From PALSA-600 sp037142875 (GTDB lineage Bacteria > Actinomycetota > Thermoleophilia > Gaiellales > Gaiellaceae): DNA of 64,000 bases. Positions 58,328 through 64,000 of this stretch are shown here, one piece after another; the stretch's first letter is position 1, and each line of letters begins with the position of its first letter. Below the pieces are notes generated by a model. That model was not told the origin of the DNA. It did no database searches and saw nothing but the letters and a program-made list of their open reading frames with translations. The stretch is taken from positions 446,208 to 510,207 of the forward strand of contig JBAWZV010000001.1 of NCBI GenBank assembly GCA_037142875.1, given 5' to 3'. The position numbers and the translations under genes were made by a program.

Positions 58328-59251
58328 GCCCGGGTCATCTCGACCGCTTTCTGTGTGGCGCTTCTGGCGGCGACGGCGGGCGCCTTCACGCTGACCGAGG
58401 GCGCCAAGACCGAGCTCTCACCGATCTACGGGACGGACGTTCCGCACAACGTCTTCTCGCCTGCCTGTCGCTGCGCAACGGCAACCGTGCCGATCGGCTT
58501 TCGACTTCGCAAGGCCGATCGGCTGACCATCTGGATGGTGCGAGGTGACGAGCGGGTTGCGACGATCGTCTCGGGCCGTGCCTACTTGCGCGGACTCGTG
58601 TCGCTTCAGTTCACCGGCCGTGACGGGCGCGCCGTGTTGCCCGAGGGGATCTACTACCCGGTCGTCCATCTCGCACAGCAGCATCGGACGATCACCCTGC
58701 CGAACCCGGTCGAGATCGATACGACGCCGCCACGGTTCGTGAGCTTCCGCCACTTCCAGGCCGTGCAGACGATCTCGCCCGACGGGGACGGCGCCGGCGA
58801 TGTGTTCACGGTGCGCTACTCGCTCGACGAGAAGGCCCACGCCGTCCTGCTTGTCGACGGGAAGCAGGTCTGGTTCGCGCGACGCGCACTCCGCGGCGCC
58901 GCCTCCTGGAACGGCAAGCTCGGCGGTCGCGTCGCGTTGCCGGGGCAGACGCACGTCGTGACGATGCTCGCCGAGGACGAGGCGGGCAACCGCTCCAAGC
59001 CGGTCGAGGTTGCGCGCGTCAAGGTTCGCTACGTGGCGCTCGGGCGCACGCGCGTGGCGGTCGGTCCCGGCCAGCCGTTCGAGGTCTCGGTGTCAGCCGA
59101 CGCCCCGACCGTCTCGTGGCTTCTCGCCGGCGTTCGTGGGACGAGCCGCTCGCACACGCTGCACGTGCAGGCGCCCGCCAGTCCGGGGACGTACACGCTC
59201 TTTGTGAGCGTCGGCTCCCACGCGGCGAGCGCCGTCGTGGTGGTCGGATGA
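58325..59251 (+). CDS. Secreted FlgD-type Ig-domain protein
   Basis: A 308-residue exported protein with a signal peptide (VARVISTAFCVALLAATAGAF). ISPDGDGAGDVFTVRYSLDE (about residues 149-168) followed by a WNGKLGGRVALPGQTHVV stretch is the FlgD-type Ig fold. A second Ig-like domain fills the last 80 residues. A CRC motif near residue 45 is unusual for a secreted protein. Role unknown. It is coupled to the ligase-like gene downstream. GTG start; the preceding TAG stop forms part of a TAGAAT box. Confidence 0.72.
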   Translation: MARVISTAFCVALLAATAGAFTLTEGAKTELSPIYGTDVPHNVFSPACRCATATVPIGFRLRKADRLTIWMVRGDERVATIVSGRAYLRGLVSLQFTGRDGRAVLPEGIYYPVVHLAQQHRTITLPNPVEIDTTPPRFVSFRHFQAVQTISPDGDGAGDVFTVRYSLDEKAHAVLLVDGKQVWFARRALRGAASWNGKLGGRVALPGQTHVVTMLAEDEAGNRSKPVEVARVKVRYVALGRTRVAVGPGQPFEVSVSADAPTVSWLLAGVRGTSRSHTLHVQAPASPGTYTLFVSVGSHAASAVVVVG

Positions 59252-60684
59252 ACACGCTCGGCCATCTCGGCGGGGCTCTCGGCTGTCTCGGTCTTGCTGC
59301 GCTCATCCTCGCACGGTCGCGCACCTGGCGCATCGGCGGGCTGCTCGCCTGGGCCGCCGGCTGCGCATCGCTTGCGCTCTGGCTTGCGCCCTCGGGGCAC
59401 CATCGGCTCTTCGCGGCAGCCGCCGTGGTCGGCGTGCTTGCCGCAGGCGGGCTCGCGTGGATCTTCGTCCGCGTGCCGTGGCTACTCGCCGTCGCCGTCC
59501 TTGCCTGCGCGCCGGCTCGGATTCCGGTCACGGTGGGTGCGACCCAGGCGAACCTCCTCCTGCCGATGTACCTCATCGTCGCGGCAGCGCTTCTCGTGCT
59601 CGCGTGGGAGCTCTTCGGCGATGACCTCCGCTCGCGCGAGCTCGGCGCGCTCGCCTACCCGCTCGCGCTCTTCATCGGGTGGGCGGGCATGACGTTCCTC
59701 TGGTCGGGTGATCGCCGGGAGGGCGCCATCTACCTCCTGTTCTTCGTGCTGCCGTTCGGGCTGCTGGCGGTGTGCCTTGCGCGGCTGCGGTTCAGCCTCC
59801 GCTTCGTCGGTGCGCTCGGAGCCCAGCTCGGTGTGATGGCGCTTGCGTTCGCCGCTCTCGGCGGCTGGCAGTACGTCACGAGGACGATCTACTGGAACCC
59901 GAAGGTCAAGGTCGACAACGCCTACACCCCGGTGAGCTGGTTCTACCGCGTCAACTCGATCTTCTACGACCCGTCGATCTACGGACGCTTTCTCGTCGTC
60001 GCCATCGCGGTCGGGCTCGTCGCCGTCCTCTTCGGTCCGCGCCGCGCGGCCTGGCCGGCACTGCTCGGCGTGAGCGCGATCTGGGCCGGACTCGTGCCGT
60101 CGTTCTCCCAGTCGAGCTTCGTTGCGCTCTCGGCCGCGATCGTCGTCGGCCTCACCGTGCTGTGGCGTCGGCGGGCGATCGTCCCGCTTGCCGTGGCGGC
60201 GATCGCGCTCGTCCTTGTGACGCTCGGCGTGCCACAGGCGCGGCACCGTCTCCTGGGTGCCGGTGGGCTCTCGCATGCAACGAGCGGGCGATCTGGCCTC
60301 GTCTCGAACGGGCTGCGGCTTGCGCTCCACCATCCGGTCGGCGGCGTCGGCGTCGGTGACTTCCAGCACGCCTACGGGCAGCAGGAGCACCTGCGCGGAT
60401 TCCGGCCAAAGAAGGCGGCGTCCCACGACACACCCGTCACCGTCGCAGCCGAGATGGGCCTCCCGGGGCTTGGCCTGCTCGCCTGGCTGCTCGTCGCGGG
60501 GTTCGGGCTGCCGTTCCGGCGAAATGCGGGTGTGACCGCAACCGAGCGCGTGCGGCTCGCCTTCGGACTAGCCTTGGTTGCGATCGTGGTGCACTCGCTC
60601 TTCTACAACGCCCTCTTCGAGGATCCGCTCTTCTGGTCGCTGCTCGCGCTCTGCGCGGTCGCGGTGCGGGAGGAGACGCTGTGA
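59248..60684 (+). CDS. O-antigen ligase/Wzy-like membrane protein
   Basis: A 478-residue polytopic protein with about eleven to twelve helices and a large periplasmic loop (about 225-260, with FYRVNSIFYDPSIYGRFL). HHPVGGVGVGDFQHAYG and SHDTPVTVAAEMGLPGLGLLAW near residue 350-400 are the Wzy_C/WaaL pattern, with a His in the loop. It joins or polymerises undecaprenyl-linked glycans. ATG start overlaps the Ig-protein stop and its stop overlaps the PIG-L GTG, so the three form an envelope operon. Confidence 0.85.
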   Translation: MNTLGHLGGALGCLGLAALILARSRTWRIGGLLAWAAGCASLALWLAPSGHHRLFAAAAVVGVLAAGGLAWIFVRVPWLLAVAVLACAPARIPVTVGATQANLLLPMYLIVAAALLVLAWELFGDDLRSRELGALAYPLALFIGWAGMTFLWSGDRREGAIYLLFFVLPFGLLAVCLARLRFSLRFVGALGAQLGVMALAFAALGGWQYVTRTIYWNPKVKVDNAYTPVSWFYRVNSIFYDPSIYGRFLVVAIAVGLVAVLFGPRRAAWPALLGVSAIWAGLVPSFSQSSFVALSAAIVVGLTVLWRRRAIVPLAVAAIALVLVTLGVPQARHRLLGAGGLSHATSGRSGLVSNGLRLALHHPVGGVGVGDFQHAYGQQEHLRGFRPKKAASHDTPVTVAAEMGLPGLGLLAWLLVAGFGLPFRRNAGVTATERVRLAFGLALVAIVVHSLFYNALFEDPLFWSLLALCAVAVREETL

Positions 60685-61316
60685 CGCTCGGTTGGAAGCG
60701 CGCGCTCGTGCTCGCGCCGCACACCGACGACGGCGAGTTCGGCTGCGGCGGAACGATGGCGCGGCTGGTCGATGAGGGCGCGGAGGTGCGCTACGTCGCG
60801 TTCTCGATCGCGACCCGGTCGCTGCCGGAGGGGTTCGCCCCCGACACGCTCCGCCATGAGGTTGCCGCGGCGACCGCCGAGATCGGGATCGCCCCCGAGA
60901 ACCTGACGGTCCACGACTTCGACGTCCGCACCTTTCCCGATCACCGCCAGGAGATCCTCGAGCTGCTGATCGAGATGTGGAACGACTGGCAGCCCGACGT
61001 GGTGTTCCAGCCGTCGCTCCACGACATCCACCAGGACCACCAGGCGATCGCCGCCGAAGGCCTCCGCGCCTTCAAGCGCACGACGATCCTCGGGTACGAG
61101 ATCCCCTGGAACAACTTCGACTTCGCCTACCAGGCGTACTTCGCGCTCGACAAGTCCCACATCGAGCGCAAGGCCGCGGCGCTCTCGAAGTACGCCTCGC
61201 AGCAGCACCGGCGCTACGCCGAGCCCGAGTACGTCTGGAACGTCGCCCGCACGCACGGCATCAACGTGAACCGCGAGTACGCCGAGGTGTTCCAGGTGTA
61301 CCGCGTCGTCGCCTAG
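60681..61316 (+). CDS. PIG-L family deacetylase
   Basis: A 211-residue zinc N-deacetylase. The metal motif APHTDDGEFGCGG (about residues 11-23) is the APHPDDExxGCGG box, with Pro to Thr and Glu shifted by a Gly. The third metal ligand lies in HDIHQDHQAI (about 115). Members deacetylate GlcNAc-inositol or related sugars. GTG start in an overlap with the ligase-like gene. It converges with the secreted-protein gene in a 4-nt overlap. Confidence 0.86.
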   Translation: MTLGWKRALVLAPHTDDGEFGCGGTMARLVDEGAEVRYVAFSIATRSLPEGFAPDTLRHEVAAATAEIGIAPENLTVHDFDVRTFPDHRQEILELLIEMWNDWQPDVVFQPSLHDIHQDHQAIAAEGLRAFKRTTILGYEIPWNNFDFAYQAYFALDKSHIERKAAALSKYASQQHRRYAEPEYVWNVARTHGINVNREYAEVFQVYRVVA

Positions 61317-62404
61317 CGGGCGACGATCTTCGCGACGGCCTTGTCGGTCACGGTCGTTCCGCCGACGACGCAGCTCGCCGTGAGCGACCACGATCCGCTC
61401 CGCAGCTTCGATCCGAGGTGGCCGGGGAAGAGCACGTTGCCATTCCGTTTCGCGGCAGTCGCCTTTCCCAGGTCGACCTTCTTCGCTCCCTGCGTTGCGG
61501 CGGCCTTGCAGGCGGCTCCAGGAGCCGTCGCGGCGTGGAGTGCGTAGCTCCCACCGACCGTGACATGCGGCGGCACGATCAGCGCGACGCTCGGCGCTCC
61601 GGCCTTCAGGTGCAGGTGCATGGCGGAGCTCCTCGCGAGCGTGCCGAACATCGCCCCAGTGGGGAGACCGGTCGGGATGCCGCTTGGGATCGACGGAATC
61701 GAACCGCCGGACGGGATCGACGAGGTCGAGGGGATCGCCCCGGCGGGGGTGTGGCCGGCGAAGGAGAACTCCTGGTACTCGGTGAACGAGCCGCCGCCGT
61801 TTGCCCGGGCAAAGTCGCCCGTTCCCGCCACGACGGTGACGGTGAACTCGCCGCGGAAGAAGCCCGTCGACGGGCTGGCGAGCCCGATCGTCGAACGTCC
61901 CTCAAGCGTGCCGTTGAGGGCTGTTCCGCCACCGAACGCCATCGCCCACGAGCACGGCTGGCTGCCGATGCCGGCCAGGGAGATCACCTGGTCACCGCTC
62001 ACGCCGGTCGCGCTCACATCAACCGTCACGGTGCCGGTGACCGAGATGTCCCAGTCGCACGTCATCGCGAAGGTGCCCGACTTCGCCTCCGAGAGCCACG
62101 TTGCCGAGCCGTTCATCGTGACGCCGCTCTCGCGGTAGCTGTACTCGAGGGGGCACTTGATCGTGAACGGCGGCCTGCTCGAGGTGCTCGGCATCTGGCA
62201 GTTCAGCCCGTCGGTCGGGACGTTGCCGATGTTCGGTGGCCCGCCCTGCAGCGAGACCGCGATGTCGGTCTGCGCCGGGATGTCGAGTGAGACTGCAGAG
62301 AGATGGCGGCCACCCGGCGCGCCCGCGACGGCCAGGAGGGCGAAAGCCGCGACACCGCAGAACGCGCTGAGTGGCCGAAGTGGCGCCATGCCGACATCCA
62401 ACAC
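61313..62404 (-). CDS. Secreted protein with Ile-Pro-Ser-Gly repeats, unknown
   Basis: A 363-residue exported protein. A signal peptide ends near residue 27-30. A beta-rich domain with paired cysteines (LNCQMPS, IKCPLEYSY, MTCDWDIS, QPCSWAM) spans about 60-165. A low-complexity linker of IPSG/IPTG repeats follows at about 240-265, then a C-terminal Ig-like domain of about 90 residues. I know no family. ATG 62404 or 62389 may be the start; neither has a clear promoter or ribosome site. Confidence 0.65.
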   Translation of the reverse strand: MLDVGMAPLRPLSAFCGVAAFALLAVAGAPGGRHLSAVSLDIPAQTDIAVSLQGGPPNIGNVPTDGLNCQMPSTSSRPPFTIKCPLEYSYRESGVTMNGSATWLSEAKSGTFAMTCDWDISVTGTVTVDVSATGVSGDQVISLAGIGSQPCSWAMAFGGGTALNGTLEGRSTIGLASPSTGFFRGEFTVTVVAGTGDFARANGGGSFTEYQEFSFAGHTPAGAIPSTSSIPSGGSIPSIPSGIPTGLPTGAMFGTLARSSAMHLHLKAGAPSVALIVPPHVTVGGSYALHAATAPGAACKAAATQGAKKVDLGKATAAKRNGNVLFPGHLGSKLRSGSWSLTASCVVGGTTVTDKAVAKIVAR

Positions 62405-62496
62405 CCCGCGGCGCGAATGCGAATCGGGGCGCGTCCCGATCGACGTTGCTCAAACTCCGAAGCGCCTCCGGCCAGGGAGAGCTTCGACCCGCGCTC

Positions 62497-63156
62497 CTAG
62501 GTCGTGAAGCCGATCTTCGCGTGCGCGCCGTCGCAGAAGGGCTTGTTGGACGACTCGCCGCAGCGACACAGCGCCGTCTTCGTGCCCTGCCAGCGGCGCT
62601 CGCCGTGGCCGGTCACGAGCGTGACGTTCCCGACGACGAGGTACGGGCCGTTCGGGCGGGAGGCAATCGCAAGCTCGCCGCCGGGCGACGCGAAGCCATC
62701 GCCACTTGAGCCGATCGCGCCTCGGTCGACGAAGCCGTCCTTCTCATGGCTGCCATCACAGAAGGGCTTGCGAGCTGAGTGACCGCAGCGGCAGAGCGCC
62801 GCCCGCGTGGTGATTCCTGGCATGTCGTCTGGCGCGTCGTCGATGCGCAGATCGCCACGGACATACAGCGGGCCGTTGTTTGCAACAACGATCGTGTTCT
62901 CGGTTGGCGGACGTTCGGCGGCGGGACCATCAGCCTTCGGCGCGTACGAGAGCGCGCCGGTCGGGCAGCGGGCGACGACGTCGGCGATCTCGTCTGCGGT
63001 GGCCTGATCGGGATCGCCCCAGGGCTTGCGGCCGCGCACGAACAGCTCACCCTGCGCGCGTGAGCACTCCGAGACGTGAATGCAGAGCCGCCCGTCCCAG
63101 GAGACCTCGGCCGCCTCGCCGGAATAGGTGAATACCTCGCGTGTCTCGTCGCTCAT
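62497..63156 (-). CDS. Fer4-like/double CDGSH iron-sulfur fusion protein
   Basis: A 219-residue soluble protein made of three Fe-S modules. Residues 1-70 look like a divergent single-cluster ferredoxin (RLCIHVSECSRAQ and VVARCPTGALSY). Then come two CDGSH domains: CRCGHSARKPFCDGSH (about 144-159) and CRCGESSNKPFCDGAH (about 197-212), each with the C-x-C-x9-CDG-x-H ligands of a [2Fe-2S] cluster. It is probably an electron or cluster carrier. The ATG has GAGAGGAGAGG 6 nt upstream. Confidence 0.9.
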   Translation of the reverse strand: MSDETREVFTYSGEAAEVSWDGRLCIHVSECSRAQGELFVRGRKPWGDPDQATADEIADVVARCPTGALSYAPKADGPAAERPPTENTIVVANNGPLYVRGDLRIDDAPDDMPGITTRAALCRCGHSARKPFCDGSHEKDGFVDRGAIGSSGDGFASPGGELAIASRPNGPYLVVGNVTLVTGHGERRWQGTKTALCRCGESSNKPFCDGAHAKIGFTT

Positions 63157-63226
63157 GCCAACCTCTCCTCTCGTTGCGCCCGCCCCATCGTGCCAGCGGC
63201 AGGGCCGCTGAGCGCGAGGGAGCGGC

Positions 63227-63841
63227 TCAGCGCTTGGTGTCGGCCGCGCTCTGCGTCGGTGCCTGCAAGAGCGTGCGGATCGCATCGCGGAACGCGTGCG
63301 GGTTGGCGGAGTTCTGCTCACGCCACTCACGCTCGGCGAGGTAGCCCGGCAGGTACTTGAGACTCACCTGGTGGTAGTCGCCTGCGAGTCGGCGGTCGGC
63401 GACCATCCCGCCGACATCTGCCCGTCGCTCGAACGTGTGGCCGGCGAGCCCCGACCGGATCCGGTGGCCGATCGACCAGGCGGTCTTGTAGGTCACGCCG
63501 ATCGCCTTCGCGAGCCGATGCGCAGGGAAGCCATCCTCGGACTCGACGATCAGCCCGACTGCCACAAGCCACTTGCACAGCTGCACGTTCGAGTCGTGAA
63601 ACACCGTTCCGCTCGTGATGCTGAAGCGATACCGGCAGCCGCGGCAGTCGTGCTGGTTGCGCGAATGCACCGGGACGACCCGGTCGCTGTCGCAGCGAGG
63701 GCACTGGATACCGTTCGGCCAACGTAGGTGCTGGAGAAACGCGCGGCAGTTCGCCGCCACGACGTCGGCGTCCTCGATCGCCAGCAGGTCGCGCCAGTCG
63801 GCGATCACGGTGGCGTCGGATGTCAAGAGGTCGCTCTGCAT
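63227..63841 (-). CDS. IS1595-type transposase relative without DDE core
   Basis: A protein of about 204 residues. The N-terminal Zn ribbon (CPRCDSDRVVPV, then CRGCRYRFSITSGTVF) and a helical domain (LAKAIGVTYKTAWSIGHRIRSGL) are those of IS1595/ISXO2-like transposases. The sequence then jumps to GDYHQVSLKYLPGYLAEREWR, which matches the very end of such transposases. The catalytic DDE region of about 130 residues is absent. So it is an internally deleted remnant or a domesticated DNA-binding protein. ATG 63841 is used; a TTG at 63985 would add 48 residues. No terminal repeats are seen. Confidence 0.7.
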   Translation of the reverse strand: MQSDLLTSDATVIADWRDLLAIEDADVVAANCRAFLQHLRWPNGIQCPRCDSDRVVPVHSRNQHDCRGCRYRFSITSGTVFHDSNVQLCKWLVAVGLIVESEDGFPAHRLAKAIGVTYKTAWSIGHRIRSGLAGHTFERRADVGGMVADRRLAGDYHQVSLKYLPGYLAEREWREQNSANPHAFRDAIRTLLQAPTQSAADTKR

Positions 63842-64000
63842 CGAAGGTCGCGGGATGTCGCGTGGATTACTACGGAGAACGGCCCAAAACGGTTCACGAG
63901 AGCCGCCGATCGACTGCCACCGTTTCCATACGGTCCGGTCATCGCGTTTGCAACCTGGTGCCTCGACACTGCTCTTACCAATCAAGCGACGCCTGTGTTG

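Noticed and set aside
1..64000. tRNA, rRNA, CRISPR array, prophage or integrated plasmid
   Set aside because: I saw no tRNA-like cloverleaf with a TTC-containing arm, no rRNA stretch, no regularly spaced direct repeats and no phage structural genes or att-like repeats; short RNAs could still be missed by eye.

Overview
The window is about 64 kb of high-GC bacterial chromosome carrying 67 genes that I can support. There is no rRNA, tRNA, CRISPR array or intact mobile element. The gene set fits a deep-branching, aerobic, menaquinone-using actinobacterium, for example class Thermoleophilia. This assignment is inferred from composition, gene content and promoter style. It rests on no marker gene.

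Layout. (1) 1-15600: a purine salvage and degradation island. It holds the end of an M20 amidase/ureidohydrolase, a phosphoribosyltransferase, a four-gene BMP-type nucleoside ABC importer, a minus-strand operon (adenine deaminase, 8-oxoguanine/guanine deaminase-like enzyme, uraH, uraD, the membrane urate hydroxylase puuD, DUF3830), a divergent three-subunit xanthine dehydrogenase, and two DMT-type transporters. (2) 15891-25035: envelope and lipid genes, including a DAG-kinase-like lipid kinase, GT-C/GT87 glycosyltransferases, GtrA, ymdB, a catalytically degenerate M23 domain and an AI-2E family permease. (3) 25070-27831: heme genes hemB and hemL with two small unknowns. (4) 27894-37188: a respiratory block in which a UbiD-type decarboxylase, a split cytochrome bc complex (qcrA, qcrB, qcrC with fused cytochrome c), ubiX, menG/ubiE, a polyprenyl diphosphate synthase and the futalosine-pathway genes mqnE, mqnA, mqnC lie head to tail. 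The quinone and the complex that oxidises it are therefore encoded together. (5) 37240-47687: a secreted phosphodiester-glycosidase-like protein, DedA, a sugar aminotransferase and a nucleotide-sugar dehydratase, a UvrD-HRDC helicase, a DUF354 protein and an MMPL exporter. (6) 47791-58311: a sulfur island. A LysR regulator coupled to an iron-type alcohol dehydrogenase is followed by a ten-gene, nearly gap-free operon. It contains a fumarate-reductase-like flavoprotein, a two-subunit Fe-S fumarase-like hydratase, phosphosulfolactate synthase (ComA), APS reductase, APS kinase, CysD, CysN, a DUF4395 protein and a TauE/SafE exporter. (7) 58325-63841: secreted and envelope genes (FlgD-like Ig protein, O-antigen-ligase-like protein, PIG-L deacetylase), a repeat-containing secreted protein, a ferredoxin-CDGSH fusion, and an IS1595-derived protein lacking its catalytic core.

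Two signals stand out. First, the sulfur operon makes sulfite and has an enzyme that adds sulfite to PEP. It also encodes homologues of fumarase and fumarate reductase, whose substrates malate, fumarate and succinate are close analogues of sulfolactate, sulfoacrylate and 3-sulfopropionate. I propose it as an undescribed organosulfonate-forming pathway. Second, about nineteen genes have a TANNNT-type -10 box 6-11 nt before an ATG or GTG start and no Shine-Dalgarno, which points to widespread leaderless transcription. Several of these boxes reuse the stop codon of the gene before.
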